From contig NC_088303.1 of the NCBI RefSeq assembly GCF_032854445.1, forward strand, positions 36,187,265 to 36,251,264: a stretch of 64,000 bases of DNA, in the 5' to 3' direction. The position numbers and the translations under genes are program-made. Origin of the DNA: Liolophura sinensis (lineage: Eukaryota; Mollusca; Polyplacophora; Chitonida; Chitonidae). The notes below the pieces were generated by a model, which was not told the DNA's origin, ran no database searches, and saw only the letters and a list, made by a program, of their open reading frames with translations. How positions within the stretch are numbered: position 1 is the first letter of the stretch; every line of letters begins with the position of its first letter. Below, in pieces: positions 11,801-23,021 of the stretch.

Positions 11801-14800
11801 ATATTAAAGAGCGTTGTAGTTGGCAATAGTTAAATAAAATACATTGCTGTAGTTCTGCATTTGTTAAAATGTTGTATAGTGTTGTAGTTTAGCAGAAAGT
11901 AAATATCCAGAGCACAGGTGTAGTTAGTCTACAACACTGTACATACATACTGTACTATACATAAAGTTCTCTAGTCATATTTGGTGGGAATGGGGTTGGG
12001 GGGCGAGGTGGTGGGGGGGTGATTTGTGGCCTAGTGCAATGACCGCGGAGCTTCTCACCAATGCGGCCACTGTGAGTTCAAATCCAGCTCATGCTGGTTA
12101 CCTCTCCAGTCATATGGGAAGCTCTGCCAGCAACCCGTGGGTTGCCCTTGGTTTTGTGTTTACTCCCATTGCTGGCTGCCTTCATAACAGTGAAATATCC
12201 TTGAGTACAGAATAAGATACCATAAGAATCAAATAAAAAATAAACCCAACAGTTGGACACTACACCTGGAGTGCAGTTGAATACTATTCACAGAGTGCTT
12301 ACAGCAGTTGAGTTTTATACATGTACTGTGGAGAATGATGTGAAGAATATGATGCATTTGGAAATAAGCAGCCCATCCAGTGTAGTTTTATCTCTCAAAT
12401 AATATTTTAAAGATGGGAAGTTTGGAAAAATTGTAAAGAATTAGCAACTTAGCCATTTAGGAATGATAAGTTTACACATTTTTTTTTGCTATCAATATAG
12501 TCTTATTTACAGTGTTTGTTCTGTATTTCTGCAGGCTGCCATGGAGGAGCGTCATGCCAGGGAGCATTATCTGGGGAGACAGGAGAAAGAAGCTCGGCAT
12601 GCCATGAGGAATCCTTCACATGCTAGTCGTCACCTTATTCCTTCCCCCAAATCCACATCTTCCCATGATGCACAGGGAAAAGATGGGAAATCTGATGTAC
12701 CAATTTATCGTCCCTTTGAAGCAAGGGATCGAATGCTTCCAAATGGATATAGTTTAGGTGCTGAAGTGGAGAGAGGTCCGAGGCATGATCGGAAAGATCA
12801 CGAACATGACGGATACCATTGTAAAGGCAGTGTTAACCATGGCTATGTGTCCGACAGGACTGGGCCTCACAAAGATAGGGCTCATAATTCAAGAACTTTG
12901 GATGAGAGAGTTTCAGGTCGGGACTTTGCCTCTGCACAAGTATTTGTCAAATCTGAAGGTGGGAAGCCTTCGAGTCTGTCAGAAAAGGCCTTTAGGCTTC
13001 CCTTGAATAGTCATCGTCATGACAACACTGAAAACGTTGCGACACACAAGGAATCGAGTGAAGGGTTCTCACACTCAGGAGCTTCGAGGATTTCATATGG
13101 TGGAAAAGACGGCTTGTTAGTGCCAGCGTATAAAGATGATAGCAAAACTCAGAGGTTTGAAGAGCCGCCCAAGCTACGTAGCAAACTTGACATTGAAGAG
13201 GAAAGGCTGCGTGAAGCGCGGGCAAAGGGAATGTACTCCAGTGATGACAGTGATTTCGAAGATGAAGAGGATGAGGAAAAGCGAAATGAACGTCTGCTAT
13301 TGGTGGCGTCTGGCCCACCGCTTCCGATGGAACGTAGTCGGAAAAAAATGCGTTACCTTGGCCAGCTGGGCATTACAACAACAGCCAATAGAAAGGGTGA
13401 GTTATACATGCTCCTCTTGTCGTATACAACTTGCCTTTGGCTTCACTGTAAAAGTGAAACGAAACAGTGTTGTCCTGAGAAGACATCTTTTCTGCATTTC
13501 TCACCACTGAACATGTGCTTTAGACAACAAAAATAAGGACATGGCCTCTTGATTTTTGTTTTGTGTAGATGATATGCATAGTGCACATTCATAATATCAT
13601 AAAGTTCCATTGTTTTGCTTTTGACTTTTTTGTTGCTAAGTTTTTGGGACTGCCTTTTAAACTGCATGTTTGACTGGTTTAGATCTTGGTCTTGGTGTTT
13701 GTTGTGTAACGTGATACTCTTGAATCTTTCCCTAAAATGTGGCTAATGCTGTTTTGACAGATCTAGAATTTGACCGTATTTGGAGGCGGCGAATCATGAT
13801 GAGGGAGGGGATGCTTAGTCCTGAGACAGTGGAGAAGGCCAAATCTCCACCCCTTAAGCCCTGGCCAACCATCGACCCTGATAAGCTGTGTAGGGAATCT
13901 GACTTCGAGGAGAAATCCAAATTTCTGAAAGGGTTTCAGTTACAGTTTTTATCACGAGACAAGAAAAAAGGTAAATTATAAACATAAATGTTTTTGGTGT
14001 TGTTGCAGCTGGAAGCTAGAGGTGACAGTTTTAAGTTATGTTAATGTTGTCACTAATGCGGCCTTTCAAGTTGTATAGAAATCACAGTTTGCACATCAGT
14101 GAGTGACACGTTTGAGGAAACGGCTGCCAAGAGTGTTTCAGCATCATCATTATATCTCTTTGTGCTGTGACGTATTTCTTTACAGCAGGCAAGGGCAAAT
14201 CAGTGCGTTTTAACATGAACAGTTTTGAAAATTATCAATAAAAGTTGGGTTTAATTTATTGAGTTTTTGAAATATCCAGAAATGAAATATTTCAGGAAAT
14301 AAGACATCGATTGTAGATAATATGAACTATTGTATAAAGCCACCCGTCTTAAAATGCAGTGATTATTGCCCATATCCGATACCTCAGTCTTCAATAGTTT
14401 GCCTGTTAACGACAGAGATCATACGTGAAAACCTGACCCACGTCAGCTTGGTGAGGTACATGGGCTGTCATCCATTGGGGGGAGAATGTAGTAAGAGTTT
14501 AAACACAAAAAATAGGGCTTTCTGCTTAGTATTAATTTTTTTGTGAAGCTGCCGTCCACATTCTGGAATTCAGCGTTACAGAGGAAAGGAAGCACTGTTA
14601 TTAACTCAATGTTTTTTCTCTGTGCAGATAAGGAGCAAATCCGCCATGCATGTGAGCAGGAGAGGCTAAGAAGGTTGGGGATGGCAGAAGATGCAAGGGA
14701 GATAAATCAAGATGAAAAAGGTACTTTCTGTAATCAGATATGACTGTACAAATATTTTCCTAGGTGGAGAATAGGGAATTCAGTAGGTTTATTGAAAGAT

Positions 14801-17532
14801 ACACTGCTAAAGGAAGCAATATTGGAAATATCAGTTAAAATATAACTTTGCGGCTGAGTGAAATGTGATTCTTTAACAAACACATTTAAAATGCTGTAAG
14901 ACAGAGTATCCGTAGAAAAACGAGTATGGGTCAGTAGTTTGAAATCGTATGAAAATAATGTAAATTTCATGTTAAATAGTGTTCTGAATTGAGCTTTTAA
15001 CTTTTGCGTTGTTTTTCAGATACTTTATCACGGGGTGTCAAGAGGAAACACAATGACCTTACGCAAGGTGACAACTACACTTCTTCTGTCATTAGTCAGC
15101 GCCCTCTGCTGGATAGATTAGACAATACATCCAAGGGGCACACAACTCATAGTCACAGCCGGGGAGACAGCAGGTCCATTTTGTTTTCTGATAAAAAAGA
15201 ACAGGAGAAAAAACTAAGCCGAGAATTTGCACAGGAATTCCATGAATCAGTTTTACAGACCACGCGACAGAAGTCCGGACGATTAGGTAAGCTGGAGATA
15301 TATGCTGGGGTTAATTAAGAGGATAGCATTTTCCAGTGTGCATGCGCTAAACAAAAGCACATGAGATTCGTTTCACAAAGTGCATGTAACGTTATGTGCA
15401 CCTATCTTCCATGGCAACCAGTATTGTAGGTATTACATCGCTGTGAACGTAGAAACATGCCCATGGTGATTTATGTCCGTGTTACATGATTGTAGACTTC
15501 AGCGACAGTGTAGGATACAGTTGAGTTCTTGTTTTTTTTTTGTGTGTGTATATATATAGGTTTCAACTTAGTGAAGTTTCCATTGTAACAAAGATTTACA
15601 TAAAATGCAGAAAAACTGTTGAATTGTGTGGACTACAACTATGGGAAATATGCCATTCTTTATCCAACTTTACACCTGACTGTGTTCCTCTGGTTTGGCT
15701 TATGGGAAAGAATTGATTTTAGAAAAATGAAAGTGTTCCCTTTGGGAGCTTTATTTAAAAACCTGATTTTCACTTTGTGTTTCTGCTGTTAATTTATGGA
15801 GGCCTTCCGTGGTGCAATACTATGTACTTTCTTGGAGAATTTATTTGTTATCTTCAAAGCAGAAAGTTTAATCAGAGTGCTTTTTAACCAGTATTCTTAG
15901 ATTTGATTCCAGTGGCTAGAAATTACTGTGTGAAGTTGTATGAATGTTTTGAGCTGACCTGTACAGGATTGTTTCCTGCAGCAGATTAACATCATACTGT
16001 ACAGGGTCTTTCTGCAACCTGCGGATGGTTGTGGGTTTCCCCCGGGCTCTGCTTTCCTCCCACCATGATGCTGGCCGCTGCTGTGTAAGTGAAATATTCT
16101 TGAGTACGGCGTAAAACACCAATCAAATAAATAAATAAATCATACTGTACTGTGTCATGGACTGAGTGAATGAATCGATGTCTTCTCAGGACTGATCAAT
16201 AATGGTCACAGCGGTGAAGAAGAGTTTAGGAACGATGTCTCTGGGTGCAGTTTGCTTCAGCGTCGACGACTCTTGTTAGACTCCTCCTCTTCCTCGACAA
16301 CACAGGGGAGTGGCGGCGAATCAGCAGTGCCATTACGCTGGCCTGGGATAGAAGCAGTCCTGGAGTCTTACCAGAAATATTGCGAGGGTAAGCGTGGTTG
16401 ACCCATTTAAACGAATAACAAATGCTGTCCATTTATTTGTGAAGAAACAGAAACATAATTTATTTGCTGCCTACCAGTGGTGAAATTAATGCATTTTACC
16501 TAGTGTTAAGCTTTTTTCAAGTGACACATTTGCTTTATTCTTAGTGATTCAGTCACCTTACAGGCCCACTTAAGAGCTTTTTGTAAAGTTTGAATAATTT
16601 CTTATCAGTGTTGGCATCAAAAGTATCATTTTAAGATCTTAATGTGCTTCCAGAAATGCGTTTTGGCAGGCAAAACTTTAGCTGAAGTACAGTATATGCC
16701 AATTTTTTTTTTTAATTTTTCATGAAATTAGACTAAACCTTAGACTAATTCTAAATTCAGGATTGAAATCCATTGATCTTTCTGAGTTGTGCTTTTCTTA
16801 TATCCCACAGAGGATATATGCATGACAGGTATTACCCTTATTTGAGGAATTAACTGACCTTTGTGGAGCTCAATTTGAGAAATTACAATACTACACTCTA
16901 CGTTTTTGAAGTAGTGTGAATTTCATACCATATGTAGCGAAATAATACTCCTTGGGTACTAAGATTATTTGCAATTTAAAGGTTTATGCATATCTTTATT
17001 CTTGCAGAACTTAAGCTGGAGAGGAAAGTCTTATGGGAGAGATGTCGAACGTTGAAGTCAGAAAATATGGATCTGAACAAAAATGCTGAACGACTCAGTA
17101 TGAGATTGTCGGTACGTACTTTGGCTCTTTCAAGAATTGATTAAAAATATCATTTCATCAAAATCACTGCCCCTTGCCTAATAAGCTGCCTGTAGACTTG
17201 AATTGGGCTCTTTCTGATTTTCTGTACATGGACATTGCGATGTCTGAGACTAAGAATTTTGTTTGAAAGCAGTACGTCATGCTATAAGATATGAACAATT
17301 TTTCCGACTGGCCTATGTTAAAAGATAGGATATCACATATTTGACTGATGGGCGGACACACTTAGAGAGAGGGGCTTGTCATAGTTGATAAGAGTAAATT
17401 TGTGTAGTTAATGGCTTGTATCTGGTCTGTTTTCAGGATCTCATGGAGAGCAAACAGCAGCAAGATGAAGATAGAAACCAGAAACAACGTGCAATAGAAG
17501 AGTTAAAAAAGTGCCTTAAGCCAACAAGGTGA
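2849..17532 (+). CDS. GSE1: GSE1 (genetic suppressor element 1) orthologue, 5'-partial, 14 coding exons
   Basis: GSE1 is a nuclear coiled-coil protein of the HDAC/BHC (CoREST-type) co-repressor setting. Exons: 2849-3061, 7791-7981, 8436-8566, 8721-8912, 9327-9536, 10334-10593, 11467-11645, 12535-13396, 13761-13970, 14628-14720, 15020-15286, 16190-16387, 17008-17111, 17437-17532. All junctions are GT-AG and all phases agree, giving 1,067 visible residues and a TGA stop. Family marks in visible numbering are: SFAAALRKLAKQA near 55-67; PPVVTIAPT in exon 2; FQPYRPGED near 200; an Arg/Glu-rich coiled coil at about 315-390; an acidic run (SSDDSDFEDEEDEE) at the end of exon 8; FEEKSKFLKGF in exon 9; FAQEFHESVLQ in exon 11; and WPGIEAVLESYQKYCE plus a C-terminal coiled coil from about 985. 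IKQE (155) and VKSE (exon 8) fit the SUMO consensus. The first exon opens in mid-codon, so the start codon lies elsewhere. The exon 6 acceptor (10,334) has a weak pyrimidine tract. Confidence 0.93.
3078..4300. repeat. 38-bp minisatellite in GSE1 intron, starting beside the exon donor
   Basis: About 30 copies of a 38-bp unit, in two subfamilies: CTGCTTGCACCACAGCTGTT... in the first part and CTGTTTACACCATGGGTGTC... from about 4,000. Degenerate copies continue to about 4,450. Because 38 is not a multiple of three, long open frames appear in all three + frames; these are repeat artefacts. Every unit contains TGGTCAGGTAC, which resembles the real exon border TTCAGGTAC at 3,057-3,065. Confidence 0.92.
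6080..6440. repeat. Degenerate tandem repeat of about 32-34 bp in GSE1 intron
   Basis: GTGTGAAGCACTG-like strings recur roughly every 32-34 bp (about 6,135, 6,168, 6,199 and 6,231, with diverged copies on both sides). The rest of this 4.7-kb intron (3,062-7,790) shows a (TAA)n run at about 7,120-7,150 and no recognisable exon. Confidence 0.7.
9688..9835. repeat. Dispersed repeat D2, copy 1 (unclassified)
   Basis: The sequence from GGGCCACTTTACAG to GGTGAAATAAAC aligns by eye with 16,553-16,692. Shared stretches include TTGGCATCAAAAG, TCATTTTAAG and TGTGCTTC. No tRNA head or coding capacity was seen. Confidence 0.6.
9989..10041. repeat. Near-perfect hairpin (inverted repeat) in GSE1 intron
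   Basis: GTCAGTGAATTACAGT (9,995-10,010) is followed by a 9-nt spacer and its exact reverse complement (10,020-10,035). The arms extend outward to 22 bp with a single mismatch. It lies in the intron between exons 9,327-9,536 and 10,334-10,593. It could be a tiny palindromic element or an RNA hairpin. Confidence 0.85.
12016..12243 (+). mobile_element. SINE family A, degenerate copy
   Basis: The head is GTGGCCTAGTGCAATGACC with GAGTTCAAATCC as a B-box-like stretch. It is followed by CTCATGCTGGTTACCTCTCC and the tail GTGAAATATCCTTGAGTACAGAATAAGATACC. It has many substitutions, so it is an old copy. It sits in the GSE1 intron before the large exon 8. Confidence 0.75.
16014..16141 (+). mobile_element. 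SINE family A, 5'-truncated copy
   Basis: Only the body and tail are present, from CAACCTGCGGATGGTTGTGG to GAGTACGGCGTAAAACACC and (AAAT)n. The tRNA-like head is missing. It ends about 50 bp before GSE1 exon 12. Confidence 0.88.
16553..16692. repeat. Dispersed repeat D2, copy 2 (unclassified)
   Basis: Matches 9,688-9,835 by eye in the same orientation (TTGGCATCAAAAG, TCATTTTAAG, GGCAAAACT...). Both copies lie in GSE1 introns. Confidence 0.6.
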
Positions 17533-19850
17533 CAACACTCTGGTGGTCAGAGGTCAAAGGTCAATCTAAGTCACTCTCATTCCACATGCAGATCATCTGA
17601 TGAAGACTCAGCGTTTCATTTTTTATCCACCGCAATGCTCTCCCTGGAGGACTTGCTTGCATGCAAGAATTAACATTTTCTGAAGCATATTATTCCACTC
17701 TGAGGGAAAAAAATCAGTGCCACTCAATCTGGGGATTTGTTTTGGAACTTCCCCACGGCAGTTGGATGGACTGGACCGCCATTTCTTGTTGGCGAATGAG
17801 AAAGGTCAACTCATCCATAAGAACTTGTCCATGATTGGTCAGCTGTTGAGACTTTTTTTTAGCAGTTGATGAACTGGTGTTGTTTTTTTTGATGACCATA
17901 ATGTATTCATCATATACATGTATTCAAGTCACACGTGGGTATTTTACAAATACTTTGAACTTATTTGTAATAAGGGCTGTATGCAATATTCATATATTCA
18001 AGCTACCTTTGGCTTCTACATTGTCTATCAAAATGCCTTGAAGTGAATTTGTCAAATTAATTGCATGTAATTAGCTGATTTTGTGCTTGAAAAAACTAAA
18101 CACTGAGATCGTTATATCTGTAAATTAACTTATACCATGAAAAGCTGTTAATTGAGAGTAACTTCTGAATACAATGGAAGGTGCATCCGCCACTTGTGTT
18201 ATTGGAGGCATTAATTCAACTGGTGCAGTGTGGGATAAATAAGATTATTGGAAACCAGAATTGTGGAATTTTGACTGTGAGCACATCTACTTATATAAAT
18301 ATTAATGTATCTGGCCTGAAATCACTTTGGTTTTACAGACATTATCTGGAGAATATAATTTTGTTAGTATTTGTTTATACTCTTCTGGGCACTCACTGCA
18401 ACACAGCAGCATTTTGCTGACATCCACAATAAGTACGGAAATTCTATAGGACAATGTTCTGGATGGCTAGGGAAATAGCATGTTCGATGTTTAATTTTTT
18501 ATTTTAACAATTTGGTGTGCAATTATATAATTATATTCCCTCAGGCAGCAAACCTCTTTTTCTTTTTTATGCAGAAATCTTGTGTGTGAAATTTATGTAT
18601 ATATTTTTTTTCTTTTATATTTTATTGAAATTTTCAGAAGGATCGTGTTACGTATTGGTCGGTAAATTAAATGAAGCAGAGTTTACCACAGTAGTTGAAA
18701 GAGAGAAGGGAAAAAAATAAGGTAGAAAGTCTCTTAAATGGACGTGGATTATGGATAAAAAGAGCTAGGTATGGGTGGCATTGTCCTTCTACCAAGTATA
18801 TTTTTGTAGTCTCTCTCTTTTTCCCTCGGCAATCTTCTATGATTTTTTGGGGGGGTTATCGATTCATGTAAAATTGCTGAATCAAATGACCATCCTTGTT
18901 AATTTATGTCAATGTTCTGAGTATTTCCTCTGTACTTTTACCTCCAAAACTGCATGAAATAGATTAATCTTGGAGTAATATGGGTAATATTTCTTGTCTT
19001 TTTATTTTGATCGACGCGTTCGTATTTTGCACACAAACTGCTTAATACATGTACAACATGTTTTGGTTGTATGTAGGCCTACAATAGTGCCGTTTATTAT
19101 AATGGAAACCTGTGTTGATGGGCAAGGAGGGGTATAAGCAGCTGAGAGACATGCGTACACATTCACCTGATTCTGCTTCAAAGAGTTGTATATTAATATG
19201 TAGTGTAAATGAATGACATAAGGGTGAGAGCCAAGTTCTCTACACAGACCTCTGTTTTTTGGTACTGAAATCTTTACAATGTTATCTAAATATTTTCTTT
19301 CTTTTTCAAATATTGTAAGAGGTCACTTGGCACTTAAAAGTAAGATGCATTTTGGAAGTTCCACAGTATTGCATACTCTCTGCTTTGTATTCATTTAATA
19401 GGGTAATAATTCACCAGTCACTAAGTTATCATGTCTGCCATCCTCTGTACATTTTACTTCTACTGAACATCGTATGCTTTCAATAGAAATATTTCTCTGT
19501 GATATCCATGTTAATTCTTCGCAATAGCCAAAATCTTTTACATGCTCATCTTTTTTCTACACCATTTGCTGCATTTTTTTTTTTTTTTCATTTTTAAGGA
19601 TTATCAAAGTCTAGAAAAGAAACTCTTAAGTGCTCTTAATCATTCTTTATCCACAGGCCTTAACAGAGCTTTCATCACTCAACTGTTTGTCACTAATTTT
19701 AAGGCTGTATCATTGTCAGCTAAGGGGAGCTAACTCTTTAAGCATATTTATTTCATCTTCTTGTTCAATGTTTGTTTATAATAAATGCATATATTATGAA
19801 TCCACATGTAGTTGCTTTGTGTAATAAACAATGCAACTTTGATGATAAAA
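17533..19850 (+). other. GSE1: Probable GSE1 3' UTR
   Basis: AT-rich sequence with no SINE and no credible exon follows the GSE1 stop codon. The last good poly(A) signal, AATAAA, is at 19,823-19,828, with another ATAAAT-type signal just upstream. Earlier cleavage is possible. The extent is an inference from signals and absence of repeats, not from transcript data. Confidence 0.5.
19823..19828 (+). promoter_or_regulatory. Candidate distal poly(A) signal of GSE1
   Basis: AATAAA lies about 2.3 kb after the GSE1 stop, shortly before a TG/T-rich stretch. It is the distal candidate for the gene. Confidence 0.45.
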
Positions 19851-20174
19851 TATGTCTTCATTTCGTTTTGTGTTAAATTCTTGAAGTATATAATACAGTC
19901 AGGATAGAGGAATCAGTTTGTCTGTCTGTCCATAGCCATTACGTTGCCCACACATCTAGCATTTTGTTTGGACTTTCATAAAACATGGTAGGCATGATGG
20001 AGACCATGTGAGAATGTGCATGGGCTGTTTTGATTGTGCTGCATCGGTTATGGCCAGAGTTATTGCCCTTTCAGCATAGAATCGAGACTTGTACATATAT
20101 ATAGTGAATACTGCTCTTCGAGAGCTGGTATGTAGCATCTCCAGCCACTGGGTTCCACTTGTGTCTCTTACTGG

Positions 20175-20515
20175 CCCCGATAACACTGTTGGTAGAGCGT
20201 CTGCTACTGGAGTGGTAGATCCATTGTCAATCCTGGGTAGAGTCACACCTAAGACCTTAAAAGAGGAAGCTATAACTTCCTCACTTGAAGTTCAGCATGA
20301 AGTGGATAGTGCAACAACTGAATGACCCGTATCTGTTTAATGGCTCGGGCAGGGCGGCTTACTTGCCTTCGGTAAGGCGTTTCAGTGAAGCAGCACTAGA
20401 TTAAAGAGCGGTGGAAATCTATCCTGCAACAAGGAGGCACATTACATGCACTCTAAGGATTCCTTGGTCTTTGTAAAAGTGTTAAGTACGACATTAAACC
20501 CCAAGCACCCCCTCC
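20175..20515 (+). mobile_element. SINE family B (tRNA-derived, (ACTC)n-type tail)
   Basis: The head reads TGTTGGTAGAGCGTCTGC with a B-box-like GTCAATCCTGGG. The body contains AGTTCAGCATGAAGTGGATA and GGGCGGCTTACTTGCC. The tail is AAGTACGACATTAAACCCC. Other copies are at 26,318-26,666 and, inverted, at 61,331-61,650. Confidence 0.85.
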
Positions 20516-20754
20516 ACTTAAATCTCTGGTTTACACATATAAACCATGTGTGCTGACATTTATTAGATTTGTGGACATGCCTGATTATTCTTCCGCTTAC
20601 AGCACATCTGTATTCTGACTTGGTCGGCAGTATAATAACTACACCTTCCTCTTGAAAACTAAATCTGACCCTATTATACAGCCATAATGCATAGTGTGCA
20701 TGTGATGGCATTATTTATGCAATCATTCTGTGGAGTACAACCCCCAGAGGGATT

Positions 20755-21025
20755 TATTTATTTATTTATTTGATTGGTGTTTTATGCAGTACTCAAGAAT
20801 ATTTCACTTATACGACGGGGGCCACCATTATGCTGGGAGGAAACCGGGCACAACCTAGGGAAAACCCACGACCATCCGCAGGTTGCTGCAGACCTTCCCA
20901 CTTATGGCCGGGGAGGAAGTCAGTACGAGCTGGACTTGAACTCACAGCAATCGCATTGGTGAGGGGCTCCTGGGTCATTACACTGCGCTAGCGCGCTAAC
21001 CGACTGAGCCACAGAGGCCACCACC
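20755..21025 (-). mobile_element. SINE family A, full-length copy
   Basis: On the minus strand it runs from the head GGCCTCTGTGGCTCAGTCGG through the body to the (AAAT)n tail. It lies in the GSE1-GINS2 convergent intergenic region. Confidence 0.9.
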
Positions 21026-21764
21026 CAGAGGGATTGGGAATTCTGGTTATACTACACCACGGTTATTTTGGTTCTGTCTACCTGTCAAACTTTGCTTTCC
21101 GTGTGATAACTGCCTAAAACATTGTCCAATTGTACCAGACTTTTGTGTGCAGGTGCATTCATTGGGGGCGTCATCTCTAGTGTGAAAACCAGCCGGATAA
21201 ATGCATAAATTTGGTATATTTTGTGAATTTCAGGATTCTCATTGGTTGTTGGTTTCCACTCCTTGCATAAGCTCCAAGATTTAAAACAGGTCGTCATTGT
21301 ATGTACACTTCCTTACTAAGCGCTTGTGGCCTGGTTGCCATGCCCAGATATTTCAGAACAAACATTCAGTAAGTCAAGACTTGTGCCATATACAGTGACA
21401 GTCTGCTGGTTTATCGACTTCAATTCACAACTATTCAAGTTTAACTTAACAAGAACTAAGTTCTGGTTGGCTCATCATCTATGTGATCGGGTGTGCTGGT
21501 GGTGTCTGTTTAACTGGGTGCTCAATCTGACTTTAGAGGTCAGATGTCTTTGCTGTTCCTTCCCGTGACTTACACTCTTGCTGACTAGATCTGAAGTGAT
21601 CCTGCTACTAGGCTGTCTGATGAGCCTTGTTTGTCTGGAAAGCGAGTAGAAGTGCCAATCTCCTTTCCCAAATCTGGAAGCAAGAATTTGATTAAATCAA
21701 CAGCAGGAAGGGCTGATAAAGGGCAATCCACTCATAGAGCAGCTAGCAATTATATAGGTGAAGA
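21026..21764. other. GSE1-GINS2 intergenic DNA without a recognised feature
   Basis: No exon, RNA gene or repeat family could be supported. Short open frames on both strands have no protein-like composition or flanking splice signals. Confidence 0.4.
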
Positions 21765-22021
21765 GGAGCCTACGTGGCTCGGTTAGCGCGCTAGCGCAGC
21801 ATCATGACCCAGGAGCTTCTCACCAATGAGGTTACTGTGAGTTCAAGTCGAGCTCATGCTGGCTTCCTCGCCGGCCGTACCTGTGAAGGTCTGTCAGCAA
21901 CCTGTGCATGATCGTGGGTTTCTGCTGGGTTCTGCTAGATTTCCTCCCACCATAATGCTTGTCATAACAGTGAAATATTCTTGAGTACCGCGTAAAACAC
22001 CAATCAAATAAATAAATAAAT
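21765..22021 (+). mobile_element. SINE family A, near full length
   Basis: The head GTGGCTCGGTTAGCGCGC is followed by GAGTTCAAGTCGAGC and the body, with a tail AGTACCGCGTAAAACACC and (AAAT)n. Confidence 0.9.
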
Positions 22022-22426
22022 ATTGGTGAAGAAGTCAGATAATTGTCAAAAGAGTCAAACTTTAGCAAACATAGGCTCTCAATATATTCACCCATTTATT
22101 ATATACATTCTGTACAGTACTTACAAACACTTTAACACAAAAATGTTCTTCCTAGAGTTGGTTGAAATCTAGGAATACTGGGAATCAAGATCTAACCAAT
22201 AACACACGCTGATGCTTTGCAGGTGGAAAAGTTCATTTAGAATATTAATCTGAATATTAATGTGTAAGTATTAATGATGTCATTTTAGGACCTGAAAATA
22301 AAATCTTAACCTTACAATATGCCATCCCTAATGAAGGATCGTGTTACAATATGCCATCCCTAATGAAACACAAAGAAAAAAAATTAAATGTCATAATAGT
22401 TAACATTCTCATTGTCTGACAGAGTA

Positions 22427-22592
22427 TTTTATTTATTTATTTATTTGATTGCTGTTTTACACCATACTCAAGAATATTTCACAATGGCTGCCAGCATTGT
22501 GGTAGGTGGAAACCGGGCTGTGCTGGGGGAAACCTACAGCCATCCGCAGGTTGCTGGAAACCTTCCCACGTATGGCTGGAGAGGAAGCCGTC
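22427..22592 (-). mobile_element. SINE family A, copy lacking the tRNA head
   Basis: Tail TTTATTTATTTATTTGATTG and body are present, but the sequence leaves the family after GGAGAGGAAGCC, so the tRNA-like part is absent. A 29-bp direct duplication (TTACAATATGCCATCCCTAA) lies just upstream at about 22,315-22,370. Confidence 0.85.
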
Positions 22593-22981
22593 TGACAGAG
22601 AACAATGAGGCAATAATTCCAGATGAAATAACATCATGTAGCTTGCTGTCTATGTCACACATGTAAACATAACCAGTGAAGCAAAACAATTAATTTCAAA
22701 GTTGCAAGTATGGCTTTGGGTGGAAAACATGCATTCTTACACTGTCTTTGTCTCAAGTATCTTTCCTGAAGGGCTGTGTCACAAAAACAGTATCCATGCT
22801 AAAGGGTATTAACAAGCGATGACTATACTACTGATGCGACAAAAAGGGCCACGTTCAGTCCTCAGTCTGACAGTTTCTTTCAAAAAATATGTGATCATTT
22901 GGAAAAGTGGCTAAAAAGTCATACATGTACATGCGTTTCTTTTGCAAAGTGTATAAAAAGCAAATCCTTCAAACTGTCATT

Positions 22982-22987
22982 TTTATT
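22982..22987 (-). promoter_or_regulatory. Poly(A) signal of GINS2
   Basis: AATAAA on the minus strand is about 35 nt beyond the GINS2 stop at 23,022, implying a very short 3' UTR. Confidence 0.55.
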
Positions 22988-23021
22988 AATTTAATAGGGT
23001 GATGTAAATGGTGAAGTACAA

